NCBI GenBank assembly: GCA_013076295.1
Contig: RQOL01000813.1
Coordinates: 1 to 64,000 of the forward strand
Length of the DNA: 64,000 bases
Direction of reading: 5' to 3'
DNA from: Sanderia malayensis
Lineage: Eukaryota; Cnidaria; Scyphozoa; Semaeostomeae; Pelagiidae
Part shown: positions 1-8,177 of the stretch, one piece after another
How the letters are laid out: each line of letters begins with the position of its first letter
Numbering within the stretch: position 1 is the stretch's first letter
The notes under the pieces: model-generated
Seen by the model: only the letters and a program-made list of their open reading frames with translations
Told to the model about the DNA's origin: nothing
The model's database searches: none
Position numbers and translations under genes: made by a program

Positions 1-39
1 GGCAAGGTGTCCATCTCACATCTCTATAATAGACATTAT

Positions 40-633
40 TTATATTGCGACTATATTCCTGCACATCTTCAACAAAACCAAACAATTTACATAAATCTTT
101 TCCCATTGCAATTCTTTTGCATACTTTGGAAATGTTATCTTGACTTTTGAATCCACAATTGAAAACTCTGGTCCACCTTCATAAGATAAACCTAAATCAG
201 TTACATACTCTTTCAGTTCTCCCTCTTGTTTTTTTACGTTTTCATTGAAAATTGCAACGATTTCTCTCATTGTGAATTTTTTAATAGTATCTCCACTCGA
301 GATTTCATCATAGAAGTCGCGATATTGTATCCATCTCTCAGGTTTATCTGCTGCTTGATTCCATTTTTTCGTATATTCATTACTTGACGCTACTCTCACA
401 TTTAACTCATCAAAGCCAACCTTATCAGTGCCAAGTTGCATCAATCCATACATTTTCCAACTATTGTAAACACCATGTTTAAATTGAGCAGGATCAAATA
501 CAAGTCTATCACTCAGCTCATAGATCATTTCTACCAGCGCCACTTCCCATTTTCCATGTAAATGTAATTGTTCTTTAAGTTTTATTTTTCCATCAGAATC
601 AGTAGGACATGTGAGGTAAAAATCATTAATCAT
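40..633 (-). CDS. Polinton coat-type protein (WEVAL motif)
   Basis: The start chosen is the ATG at 633, which overlaps the end of the upstream gene (stop 628-626) by 8 nt. An upstream in-frame extension to 672 lies inside the neighbour and is not needed. Near the N-terminus there is a FYLTCP stretch followed by LHGKWEVALVEM. This is the pattern seen at the start of Polinton minor-capsid/penton-like proteins, where a short beta strand is followed by WEVALxE. It resembles the 985-2017 gene and is probably its paralogue. The last residues (hydrophobic, ending at 40) do not look like a family C-terminus, so the true frame may continue left after a frame break. A virion surface role is inferred from family, not shown. 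Confidence 0.55.
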   Translation of the reverse strand: MINDFYLTCPTDSDGKIKLKEQLHLHGKWEVALVEMIYELSDRLVFDPAQFKHGVYNSWKMYGLMQLGTDKVGFDELNVRVASSNEYTKKWNQAADKPERWIQYRDFYDEISSGDTIKKFTMREIVAIFNENVKKQEGELKEYVTDLGLSYEGGPEFSIVDSKVKITFPKYAKELQWEKIYVNCLVLLKMCRNIVAI

Positions 634-988
634 CTTTAACGAATGATAAATCAATTTGACAATTTTCTTCAAATTTATCTGATATATCTTCCAGAGTTTC
701 CCAGTTGATAATTTTAATATCGAACGATTTTATGTTAGATCTTGTCACTCTATACGTTGCTGGATTTATAGTTGATCTGTGAATTGATTTTGAATCGTCA
801 ATAACTAGCCCCAATAGAGGAACAGCATCCTTACTTATAATGAAATTGCAACAAACAGCAAACACTTTTTCACTCTCATCTTTTTCTTTTTTATTTAATG
901 TACAAGCAATCATACTACATTTCCAATTAGTATCCACTGGAAGTGGATTATCAAAATTTACATGTCTATTATTTAGTGTCACATTCAT
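626..988 (-). CDS. Small coat-associated protein, Polinton-type
   Basis: A 120-residue reading frame starts at the ATG at 988, which overlaps the stop of the preceding gene as ATGA. Its end overlaps the next gene by 8 nt. The N-terminus (MNVTLNN, then NFDNPLPVDTNWKCSM) has the same layout as its two neighbours: a short strand, an asparagine/proline turn and a tryptophan. It may be a third, shorter member of the same coat-protein group. No catalytic motif or membrane segment is visible. The function is unknown, and the family link is a weak pattern match supported mainly by position between two better coat candidates. Confidence 0.45.
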   Translation of the reverse strand: MNVTLNNRHVNFDNPLPVDTNWKCSMIACTLNKKEKDESEKVFAVCCNFIISKDAVPLLGLVIDDSKSIHRSTINPATYRVTRSNIKSFDIKIINWETLEDISDKFEENCQIDLSFVKDD

Positions 989-2017
989 ATTACTGGCCTA
1001 ATTCGAACGGTCAGTGATGTTTCTCCAATATACTGCTTTGCGGAATAGAGAGATGTTAATTTTATAGGATTTCCATCATCATCTACCAATTTTATTTGAA
1101 TTTGTTGAAACTGCAGCCTCTCCAGTGGTGTGTAAATTATATTCTTTGGAGCGTAATATCTAACATATGTATCAGATCTGTATCGTAAAATGCTAGTTTT
1201 CTCAAAACTCTTCGTTTGTTAACACCTCCAAGATAGTTGCTTTCCAATAGATCACATTCTACATTTATAGAAGTATGTTCATTTAGATGAACACCGTCCT
1301 TTATTCTGCTTAAGCAGTTTATCTTTCCTCCAGTCAGCGAGTCACCATCTGCCTTCCTTTTGTAAACAATCAGTTTCATTGTTTGACTGGATTGTATACT
1401 ATCAGAAATCTTGTAGTGAAAGTATTTGACTATTGAGCCATTTGGTAAAGTGTGGGTGACCTGATCTTCTAAACCAAGAAAATGTGCCAAAGGTCTTGAA
1501 AATGTTATTAAAAGTGCACTAGTATATCTCCGTCTTTTACCTCCATGAGTTGCAAAGCCTAATGTTTTCAAATCATCTTTCATTTCAAACTGTATCTTTC
1601 CATCAATTAATGATACTGATAACATGTTTTTTAATATGTACCCAAATTCAGGGAAATCCAAGACTCTATCATTGAAAAGTCTTTTGAATTCATAATACAT
1701 CAGAGTATTATCACGGGTTTCGATAATTTCTTTATCAAGACGGATTTTTCATAGAAAAAACCATCTGTACCCCAAGAAATCAATTTTCCATCTTCATCGG
1801 TAATAGTCACATACTCGTTGGAAATTGAAAACCAGTATTGATCATGTAATGATTTTTCTCCTCTATCTGGCAGCGTCATTTGTAGTAATGCCATTTCCCA
1901 TTTTCTTTTATTGTTTAATTGAAAAACGTGAGGTAAATCAACTGTGAAATCTACTAGTTTTAATCTATCAGTAACAAATCCCGAAGGAAGAACCAAGTCA
2001 AATTCTTCATCAATCAT
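985..2017 (-). CDS. Penton/minor-capsid-like protein, frame broken twice
   Basis: Three consecutive frames on the minus strand form one gene: 2017 to about 1749, then about 1745 to 1200, then about 1197 to 985. The N-terminal part has the strand-turn-KRKWEMALLQM layout of Polinton F54H12.2-like penton proteins. The last part has the typical C-terminal run with YAPKNI, then PLER, then VRIRP. The breaks fall at an A5 run (1745-1749) and an A4 run (1197-1200). With one base lost at each, the length between the start at 2017 and the stop at 985-987 is an exact multiple of three (344 residues). The start overlaps the integrase stop (ATGA) and the stop overlaps the next start (ATGA), which supports these limits. 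Whether the breaks are real or assembly errors cannot be told here. Confidence 0.7.
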
Positions 2018-3060
2018 ATTGTCTCTAATTGACTTTCAGCTACCCACTCATCAAACTGGGGAGGATAACCTCTCCACCTGATTAAATAGAAGTTTTTACC
2101 TCTTTTTTTCTTAGTTTCCAACACTTGCTCAACGACGAAGGTTTTTGGAAGATACACATGTTGTAGCTCCTCTTTATAGAAGCGATCATCTATCTCTTCA
2201 TCTTGGAGATCTTCAATTTTATACATTACTGGATACCTTTCTTTAAATACTTTGCTAATCTTGAATATTTCTTCAGTATAATTTTGTAAATAACCTTTCT
2301 TAAACATTCTCTTCTTCAAACTCAGTCTTACATAATCTCCAATTTTAAAGATCTTTTTATTTTTTTAGTTTCTTTTTTAAACAGCTTTTTTCGAACAGTG
2401 CTCACATTGTTTGGATAACTTCAGAAGGTCTCAACCAATAGATCTATGATAGGTATTGTTGTAAGAATCAACAAAATCTTGTAGATTATCAATATATCTT
2501 AATGTATTTTTGCTGTGAAGTATCTATACATTCTTCCTTTAAGTGTTCTATTGAATCTTTCCACAATTGCGCCTTTACATCATTATTTGCAGTGTAAAAA
2601 TCGATATCGTTTTTCTCAGCAAAGCTTGAAATTCTTTGTTTAAAAACTCAGTACCTTTATCAGATCGTACCTTTTTGGGCTTTCTTTCCAATAAAATTTC
2701 TTTAAAAGCATCGACAATTTCTTTTCTGTTTTTCTTTTCAGAGGCTTTACCCAAGCATACTTGCTAAAAGTATCAATACAGCATAATAGAAATGTAATGT
2801 TGTTGTTTTCTTTTTTCAAATATGCCATATCAACAAGATCGCATTCCCATAAATAATCAATGTTATTAGTTAGTATCCGCTCACGTTTAAAGTTCTTCCT
2901 ACTTGGTCTGTGCAATGAATATGCAAGACTAGTTTTACTCCATTTTAACATCTTTTCTTGTTAGATTAGGAATTACTTTTTTAAATTCCCTATATGCTTT
3001 ATCTAAACCTCCAAGAGAACCCGGAACAGAAGGATCAGAATATAACTTTTCTAGATTCAT
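2014..3060 (-). pseudogene. Polinton DDE integrase with C-terminal chromodomain, multiple frame breaks
   Basis: Reading from the ATG at 3060 (ATGA overlap with the upstream gene), the N-terminal helical region gives way to a zinc-free integrase core. The first catalytic Asp is in ECDLVDM (about 2850). The second is in RSDKGTEF (about 2660). The Glu is in GAIVERFNR (about 2565). A chromodomain follows (about 2150-2020) with the YLIRWRGY and EWV signature. This order matches the retroviral-type integrases of Polintons (F54H12.3-like). Catalytic residues are all present, but at least eight single-base length changes between about 2350 and 2947 shift the frame, nearly all in short homopolymers. 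Residues between breaks stay family-like, so the gene decayed recently or is mis-assembled. Confidence 0.85.
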
Positions 3061-3287
3061 AACAAATCAATTAATATTTCTAACAATTTATCATTTATAG
3101 AGTTTTTCTTCCGTCGTCTGTATGTTCTTTTCCTTTTGCCACCTGATAGACGCTTTTTAGGCTTTCTTCCTTTATTTATGATCTTTTTGGGCTTTTTCTT
3201 CGCCGGTTCATCAACAGTTGGAAATGATTCGCTAGGTTGTATGATTATCTTTTCAAAAGAAGTCATTTTTGCTGTTTTCATAAACAT
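3057..3287 (-). CDS. Small basic protein, possible DNA-condensing virion protein
   Basis: The 76-residue frame ends at 3057 by an ATGA overlap with the integrase start. Two in-frame ATGs are possible (3287 and 3266). The second shortens the overlap with the ATPase gene to about 14 nt. The middle and C-terminal half is rich in Lys and Arg (clusters such as KKKPKK and KRKRTYRRRKK) and ends in a short hydrophobic helix. Adenovirus-like and adintovirus-like elements encode similar small basic core proteins, but no specific family is recognised. A TATAAATAG motif lies just upstream (3295-3308, minus strand), so this gene may have its own promoter inside the end of the ATPase gene. Confidence 0.5.
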   Translation of the reverse strand: MFMKTAKMTSFEKIIIQPSESFPTVDEPAKKKPKKIINKGRKPKKRLSGGKRKRTYRRRKKNSINDKLLEILIDLL

Positions 3288-3969
3288 ATAGATGGCTATT
3301 TATAACCTTTTTTAGACTTGTACACTGCTGGGGAGCTTCATGAGGGAAAATATTTGTTCGAAATCTCATATCTTCATTCATTGATTGGGTGAAATCACAG
3401 AGTAGATATCCATACATTCTTGCTGTTGCATCATTATAAATGTCAAGAAATGTTTTAGGAGATGCAGGCATAATTTGTCGTGCGAGAAATCTAATTTGAC
3501 TTCTATCTCTAGGATTTTTGAAAAGAACTTGATATTGAGTATTGAGAGCCAAATTTCTCATTTCCGTTCCTCTTGGGAAAGGATTTTGCATCATAACAAT
3601 AACATTAATGTTGAGATGAGATCTTCCTTTTGTGAACAATTTTCCCAAATCTTTGAAGTTTGCAATTTCATGCATTAGATCATCAACAACAATAGTTAAT
3701 CTTTTGTCTGACCTCTCGATTTCTTCGTACAAGTTTTCAGGTAATTCAGTAATAAATCTACAATTCCCAACAAAACTTTTTTTAATGCGCTCAAATAGCT
3801 CTGGCTGGTTCGTTCCTGAGATCCACATGAGATTGGGATATTGCCTGCCATCATCGATTATATTATTATAATTTTTAAATAGATTTTCTACCCAAGTAGT
3901 TTTGCCGCTTCCGCTTACTCCAGATAAAATCAGAGAAAAAGGTGCTTTAAATCTCAAGTCATAACTCAT
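3253..3969 (-). CDS. Genome-packaging ATPase (FtsK/HerA type)
   Basis: This intact 238-residue protein has a Walker A motif GVSGSGKTT at residues 18-26 and a Walker B LTIVVDD at about residues 91-97. A conserved MMQNPFPRG segment and a downstream TQYQVLFKNPRDRSQIRFLARQ block follow. That arrangement is the packaging ATPase of Polintons, adintoviruses and related adenovirus-like elements. It would drive DNA into preformed capsids, using ATP at the portal vertex. The length is normal for the family. The start at 3969 follows a TATAAAT motif (3967-3978), and a second one lies at 4015-4024. It is the best preserved gene of the element, without any frame break, unlike the integrase next to it. Confidence 0.9.
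   Translation of the reverse strand: MSYDLRFKAPFSLILSGVSGSGKTTWVENLFKNYNNIIDDGRQYPNLMWISGTNQPELFERIKKSFVGNCRFITELPENLYEEIERSDKRLTIVVDDLMHEIANFKDLGKLFTKGRSHLNINVIVMMQNPFPRGTEMRNLALNTQYQVLFKNPRDRSQIRFLARQIMPASPKTFLDIYNDATARMYGYLLCDFTQSMNEDMRFRTNIFPHEAPQQCTSLKKVINSHLYVYENSKNDFF
3295..3308 (-). promoter_or_regulatory. TATA-box, GGTTATAAATAGCC
   Basis: A TATAAATAG motif on the minus strand ends 8 bp before the ATG at 3287 and about 30 bp before the alternative ATG at 3266. The same TTATAAATAG core occurs upstream of the ATPase gene (4015-4024, and TATAAATATG at 3967-3978). A repeated core at gene starts in one element suggests a shared promoter class. The spacing favours the downstream ATG of the small basic gene. 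Confidence 0.5.
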
Positions 3970-4014
3970 ATTTATAACAAATTTAGAACGTCTCTTTACA
4001 ACAATAACTAACCT

Positions 4015-4024
4015 CTATTTATAA
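4015..4024 (-). promoter_or_regulatory. TATA-box upstream of the packaging ATPase
   Basis: TTATAAATAG on the minus strand lies about 45 bp before the ATPase start codon at 3969, with a related motif at 3967-3978 directly before the ATG. The 3970-4081 gap is AT-rich and otherwise empty, which fits a promoter between two transcription units. The assignment rests on sequence and position only. Confidence 0.5.
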
Positions 4025-4081
4025 CAATTTTTAGAACAAATAACTAACAACTATTTTTAACACAAATAATGTTTATAAAAC

Positions 4082-4681
4082 TTAAACAAATGGTGTGACT
4101 AAATTGTTTATAATCCTGTTCAATATCTGTAGCAAATATACGGATGTAGAGAGGTTTGTATGTGATAATTCATCATACAGATTTCCGACATTGGATTTGA
4201 TTGTTTGAGTTAGACGTCCATTCTTCAACTCATCAAACATTGATTTTTTGAACGATTCTTTCCCCTCAGCCAGCATATCGGCGTTGACATAACTGATGTG
4301 AAACGATAAAAATCTGAAAGCATTGTGAACCATACAATCTTGCTTGTGGTCAGTAGCATCAATTGATGTAGAGTAAATCTTTGTAGTTGAGCATTTTTCA
4401 CAGTATTCTTTTGCTTTTTTGAAAATGCGTTTCAAGAGAATTAGCATATGCTTCTTGTACTCGTACATCAGCATCTTCTTCTTGGAGTTCAGCATATGCT
4501 TTTTGCAGCATTTCATCATCATTTCCTGATGCTGCTTTAACTGAGGAATCATCAACATGTTCTTTCTTTTTTTGAGCTGTGATATTTTCTTTCTTTTTTT
4601 CTTCGCATCAGATTCGGCACTTCCAGAAGATGATGGTATAATTAATGATAGAGGCCTTTTGCGGGATGATGGTGCTAGCAT
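4082..4681 (-). CDS. Unrecognised 199-residue protein, basic N-terminal half
   Basis: The frame starts at the ATG at 4681, only 2 nt after the stop of the gene at 4684-5184, so the two are probably read from one transcript. The first 110 residues are very rich in Lys, Met and Gln and likely alpha-helical or coiled. The C-terminal 90 residues look globular, with a CEKC pair near residue 94 and an HKQDCMVHNAF segment. No family is recognised. Position between the ATPase and another unknown gene suggests a structural or assembly protein. Cysteines and histidines could bind metal, but spacing does not match a named zinc finger. Confidence 0.55.
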   Translation of the reverse strand: MLAPSSRKRPLSLIIPSSSGSAESDAKKKRKKISQLKKRKNMLMIPQLKQHQEMMMKCCKKHMLNSKKKMLMYEYKKHMLILLKRIFKKAKEYCEKCSTTKIYSTSIDATDHKQDCMVHNAFRFLSFHISYVNADMLAEGKESFKKSMFDELKNGRLTQTIKSNVGNLYDELSHTNLSTSVYLLQILNRIINNLVTPFV

Positions 4682-4683
4682 TT

Positions 4684-5184
4684 TCAGATCAGCAAGTTTC
4701 CATGCAATGCTTCCAACATTTCTTCTTTTAGATTTATTCCAGTTTTAGTTGGTTTCTCATTCTTCCATCTTCGTATTCCCAGACATAACTTTATGGGAAA
4801 ATCACCATTTTTCTGCAGATAGATTTCAACCTTATCTTCATGTGCTTCTTCTTTGCTCAAAACTTCAGTGTATAGGGTTAGAAATTGAGTATACGTTCCC
4901 CCATATCGCTTCGTTTCAATGATGGCGCCGTTCTTCTCAAACAGACTTGTAACATCTTCTCCTTGAAATTGTAATTTATGATTTATCTCATCGAGATTTA
5001 TGTTGCTATCAACTATTTCCAAGAGACGAGCCAGTGCTGCATGAGAAATAGCCATTGATTTTACAGCTAGTGCACCTTTAATCATATCTTTCACCACCAG
5101 CACCCATTTGTTAGAGGCAGCTTGAACAGCAAATGATGTCTTGATTAGGCCCTCTTCATTTCTAACTTCGTAAATTCCTGCCAT
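4684..5184 (-). CDS. Unrecognised 166-residue protein at the head of the rightmost structural block
   Basis: The protein starts at ATG 5184 (MAGIYEVRNEEG). It reads as a mixed alpha/beta soluble protein with no signal peptide, no membrane span and no known catalytic motif. It is the first gene after a 258-bp intergenic stretch that contains three perfect four-unit heat-shock elements, so its transcription, and that of the abutting 4681 gene, could be controlled there. The frame is unbroken, which argues for a real and fairly young gene. The family is unknown. It may be specific to this type of Polinton. Confidence 0.6.
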   Translation of the reverse strand: MAGIYEVRNEEGLIKTSFAVQAASNKWVLVVKDMIKGALAVKSMAISHAALARLLEIVDSNINLDEINHKLQFQGEDVTSLFEKNGAIIETKRYGGTYTQFLTLYTEVLSKEEAHEDKVEIYLQKNGDFPIKLCLGIRRWKNEKPTKTGINLKEEMLEALHGNLLI

Positions 5185-5319
5185 GATTCTTCAGCGATTC
5201 TTTAGTGATTTTTTAAGCTCTGCACTCTTCAACAGCTCCGCACGACTGATTTGATTTAGCTTCCGACGTCTGTTTATGTGTATAAATCAACCAATCAGAT
5301 TGCAGAGATTTCTGCTCTG

Positions 5320-5453
5320 GAAACTTCTGGAAACTTCTGAAAAATCTCTGTGATCTGATTCATCGTTCGAATGTTCTAGAACCTTCTTCGAAGTTTCTAG
5401 TTATTATTGAAAGGTGGTGTTAGCATTCGAAGTTCGAATGTTCTAGAACTTTC
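5320..5453. promoter_or_regulatory. Array of perfect heat-shock elements
   Basis: Three runs of four alternating GAA/TTC units with exact 2-bp spacing are present: 5320-5337 (GAAACTTCTGGAAACTTC), 5369-5386 (GAATGTTCTAGAACCTTC) and 5436-5453 (GAATGTTCTAGAACTTTC). An extra two-unit site is at 5390-5397. Heat shock factor trimers bind such nGAAn arrays in animals, and four perfect units is a strong site. The array lies upstream of the gene starting at 5184, and its last element overlaps the 3' end of the Fic gene. Induction by heat or proteotoxic stress is inferred from known HSF binding. Confidence 0.75.
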
Positions 5454-5993
5454 TTTCGAAAGTGTTTGAGGCAAATTCTTCTACAATTTCTGCTTGAACT
5501 TTAATCATATCACTTAAAAATTTATCCTGATTCCACTCTATTAAATCTCCAGTTAAATAATAATACAACAACTTCGCCAACCTTCCATTTCCATCAGGAA
5601 AAGGGTGAATCCATAATAACAATGCTGTAAGTTCTATTGGATTATAGTAATGCTGCCTCTTTATTAATTGGTTTAATAAAATTTCTATCTGATCAGGTTT
5701 ACAATATTCTATTATCTCTGTTTCACTCATGCGTGCACATCTTACACTATTTGCAAATTTACCATGATATTCAGGTAAAATAAATTCATGTGTTTCTTTT
5801 ACCATGTCAGTGTCGATTGTAAATCGAGAATGTAATTTCTATCAAGCACAACCTCTCTTATCGTTCTTAGATATACATAAGCATCCTCTAAATTTGCCTG
5901 TTTATACAGTCAACTTCACCTTCTGACTTTAAAATAGAATGCAGCATCTTTCTTTCTACTTCATCAACATTAATTCTGTATACTCGATTCATT
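5443..5993 (-). pseudogene. Fic-domain protein, frame broken
   Basis: The intact C-terminal 120 residues (5443-5805) carry the Fic core motif HPFPDGNGRLAK, preceded by NPIELTALLLWI, which is the usual helix before the catalytic loop. Fic enzymes transfer AMP or other nucleotides to hydroxyl side chains of target proteins. The catalytic His, Asp and first Arg are present, but the last position of HxFx(D/E)GNGRxxR is Lys instead of Arg. The N-terminal part (an ATG at 5989-5991, then ANLEDAYVYLRTIREVV in another frame at about 5825-5900) is Fic-like but lies in shifted frames, so at least two breaks separate it from the core. It is an accessory gene in this element. Its host target is unknown. 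Confidence 0.7.
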
Positions 5994-6098
5994 ATGAATT
6001 ATTCTCGAGCTCCTATCTCCACGAACTTCTTATTGGAAATGAGCTTTTTGTCTGAGATTTGTTCATCTATTTCTTTCAATTTTGTTCATTTAAAAATG

Positions 6099-6395
6099 TT
6101 AGGTTCTTACTCTTGCTATTTTTATAGATCTAGTCCCACTTCGTCTACCTTTCATATGCTTCTTCCGCTTCTTACGCATCCTCCGCTTTCGGCCGCCTTG
6201 CATTTTCCTCATAGCTGTGTCTAAACCATATCCAGCTGCAACGATTGCTCCACCTTTTGCAGCTTTCTTAGCACCTCTCAATGCCATCTTCTTAACAGCT
6301 TGTTTACTAACTCGTTTTGCTATCGCTCTTCCACCCTGTCTTACAGCTTGTTTAATAGCTTGCCTAGCTGCTACCCGTGCTATTGCGGAACCCAT
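6099..6395 (-). CDS. Basic, Ala/Gly-rich 98-residue protein (virion core or membrane-active type)
   Basis: The start chosen is the ATG at 6395 (MGSAIARVAARQ). The frame extends upstream to 6452, but that part is unlike the rest. The first 45 residues form repeated amphipathic helix with Ala, Arg, Lys and Gln. A glycine-rich hydrophobic stretch (KGGAIVAAGYGL) follows, then a strongly basic tail with RKRRMRKKRKK. This composition resembles small adenovirus-type core or membrane-lytic proteins encoded by adintoviruses, but no direct family match is claimed. It overlaps the 3' end of the small frame at 6364-6546 in another frame. Confidence 0.55.
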   Translation of the reverse strand: MGSAIARVAARQAIKQAVRQGGRAIAKRVSKQAVKKMALRGAKKAAKGGAIVAAGYGLDTAMRKMQGGRKRRMRKKRKKHMKGRRSGTRSIKIARVRT

Positions 6396-6546
6396 GTTTG
6401 TTGATTTCTCTCTCTCCTTTTCGTATTCTATCCCTTTTATACTTTCCTTCACCCGTCATTAGTTTAGTCGCTTCAACTCCACCATCATCCTTCAACATAT
6501 CGTCTATCAGCATTGATGCTACAACACTTGCTGCTATACTAGCCAT
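6364..6546 (-). CDS. Small 60-residue protein with hydrophobic N-terminus
   Basis: ATG 6546 (MASIAASVVASML) opens a frame with an Ala/Ser/Val-rich N-terminus and a charged remainder. A TATAATATAATC sequence stands immediately before the ATG on the minus strand. The frame overlaps the start of the basic protein gene by about 30 nt, so the pair may be translated from one transcript, or the two frames may once have been one gene split by a frame change. No family is recognised. Confidence 0.35.
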   Translation of the reverse strand: MASIAASVVASMLIDDMLKDDGGVEATKLMTGEGKYKRDRIRKGEREINKHGFRNSTGSS

Positions 6547-6623
6547 GATTATATTATAGCTATTAAAGCGTTCTTCCTTCTTTTATAATCTATTTCTTAA
6601 ATTCTTCATCTGCATATGCCCAC

Positions 6624-6869
6624 TTATCGCGTTGTTTTTTCGGTACTCCGGGCAGCTCTCCAAAATTCCCTAGGGATGAATTGTAGGGGTTTTGGTTTTT
6701 TCCAACCCTTTTTCCATATTGTTGGTTTCAACTCTCGCTGTAATCCTGGTAGTGGTGTTGCCGCATAGCTGTTTTCACAACCCAATTTTGTATGTTTTTT
6801 AAAAAGACCTTTACCCCTAATTCTCTTAGTGAGCCGTTTCTTTCTACTCTGTCTCTTGCGCTTACCCAT
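6624..6869 (-). CDS. Small basic protein of 81 residues
   Basis: The protein begins MGKRKRQSRKKRLTKRIRGKG, an arginine/lysine-rich head typical of nucleic-acid-binding virion proteins. A Pro/Trp/Lys-rich tail follows, with KPTIWKKGWKKPKP. A TATAAAA motif (6895-6901, minus strand) lies about 27 bp upstream of the ATG. Both features suit a small late gene of a Polinton. The exact family is not recognised. It could equally be a nucleolar-targeted accessory protein. Confidence 0.5.
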   Translation of the reverse strand: MGKRKRQSRKKRLTKRIRGKGLFKKHTKLGCENSYAATPLPGLQRELKPTIWKKGWKKPKPLQFIPREFWRAARSTEKTTR

Positions 6870-7039
6870 CTTTATTTATGAGGTAAATGCATTGTTTTAT
6901 AAGAAATTTAAGACGAAAAAGCTGTTTAATGAATGCGTGCATTGCCCTCCGACATTGGTGCCATTTTCATTATTGTAATGATGCAGATTCCTTATATAGA
7001 CCCATGCATACAAATAAAACACGCATTTACATGAGGATA

Positions 7040-7485
7040 TCATTTGTGTAATTCAACATCTCCCCCATTCTCTAAGAACACAATCATATTTAATGTTATA
7101 AAGTAAACAATCCACCATAAACTACTAATGTTGTATTGTTTCTTTGTGTGATGATAGATAATTTGCTTCTCTATCCAAAGGAGTATCACAGCAAACCTTC
7201 CCAAGTTTCCATTTCCATCTGAAAAACTTTCATTGAATAGTGTTTTCAAGGTGTCATTGATCCTGTCTTTCCATCCATCTTCATTCACCGGAGATTCTCA
7301 ATCAGCAACCCATCTTCAGCATCCTTTGCTTGTGGTAGATTTCCAAGATTAACGCTTATTCGAGCAAATCCCATAAACTTGTGTAAATTCTTGTATACTT
7401 TCCCAAGATATATGCGTCGAACTTGAACCTTTGTATTAATGCCCATTACATCTCTAAAATGTTCCTTCAAATAGACCAAGAGCAA
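7040..7485 (-). pseudogene. Second, degenerate Fic-like gene (two overlapping frames)
   Basis: Two frames are joined by an ATGA overlap at 7285-7288. The upstream one (7285-7485) has a helical segment that could be a Fic N-terminal part. The downstream one (7040-7288) contains SFSDGNGNLGRFA, which aligns with the Fic loop HxFx(D/E)GNGRxxR. The catalytic His is replaced and the first Arg is Asn, while the final Arg is kept. If it is a Fic homologue it should be inactive as an AMP transferase. Similarity to the neighbour at 5443-5993 is limited to this loop, so an unrelated origin is possible. Confidence 0.35.
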
Positions 7486-7610
7486 ATCTTTTTTGTTCTT
7501 TGCAGAAATGACCTAAAGTCATTAATTATAATGTGTGCTAATGTTAACAACATCTTTGCTACTGAGATAATAGGTGAAATCGATCGTTTTTATAGATTAC
7601 TCTAAATCCG

Positions 7611-7620
7611 GCGCATGCGC
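7611..7620. promoter_or_regulatory. NRF1-type palindrome GCGCATGCGC
   Basis: This is a perfect palindromic GCGCATGCGC, the core bound by NRF1 in animals, followed by AG. The same core occurs twice near the right end of the element: 10701-10714 (a 14-bp palindrome TCGCGCATGCGCGA) and 10731-10740. CpG-rich motifs stand out in this AT-rich sequence. They bracket the segment that holds the CxxC and RING genes. Confidence 0.4.
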
Positions 7621-7797
7621 AGTTAAGAGGTCGGTTCTAGCCCACCTGATTAAGGTATGCCAATTCGAATGAAGATTATGTAATCATTCAAAGAAGGTTC
7701 GAGTCATAAAGTGATGCTTGCGCAGTGGAGAGGTAGAAGCATATAAGAATACACACAGTGATATTTTTTCTCTATTATCATTTTTAACATTATTAAA

Positions 7798-8034
7798 TTA
7801 TTCTTCATCATTAACATCATCATCATCATTATCCTCTTCATCATTATCATCACTTATTATATATTTTTTTCGTATAGTTTCATCCCTCAATGCGTGGGCA
7901 AAAATCTTCATGATTACTTCATCATCATCATCTTCAAAATCATCATCTTCAAAATCGTCATCATCGTTAGGACATCGATGTTTTACCCCCAAGAACGGCA
8001 AAAGTGCCCAACACACCGGACATTCAAACACCAT
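7798..8034 (-). CDS. Small acidic protein with CxxC and HxC metal-type motif
   Basis: ATG 8034 opens a 78-residue frame. It starts MVFECPVCW, has HRC about nine residues later, and then becomes an extremely acidic Asp/Glu tail. The C-x2-C plus H-x-C arrangement could bind one zinc ion, but it is too short for a RING. Upstream on the minus strand there is an acceptor (TTATTTTAG, ending near 8079) and a donor (GTAAGT, 8172-8177), so a spliced 5' leader is likely. That leader lies in a 333-bp repeat shared with the RING gene upstream region. The function is unknown. Confidence 0.5.
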   Translation of the reverse strand: MVFECPVCWALLPFLGVKHRCPNDDDDFEDDDFEDDDDEVIMKIFAHALRDETIRKKYIISDDNDEEDNDDDDVNDEE

Positions 8035-8177
8035 TAATGTTCCATTTTCGACAGTTAATGTATCATGTTTTTCAAGCTCTAAAATAACGAATCATAATCA
8101 CTAATATTATGAATTAATTCCAAATAAAGCTGTATGGATAAAAAAGATTTGAAGCAAAAAAAAAAATGCAACTTACT

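Noticed and set aside
7718..8104. Plus-strand Ser-rich 128-codon frame
   Set aside because: It is antisense to the Asp/Glu-rich tail of the CxxC gene; serine codons are complements of the GAT/GAA run.
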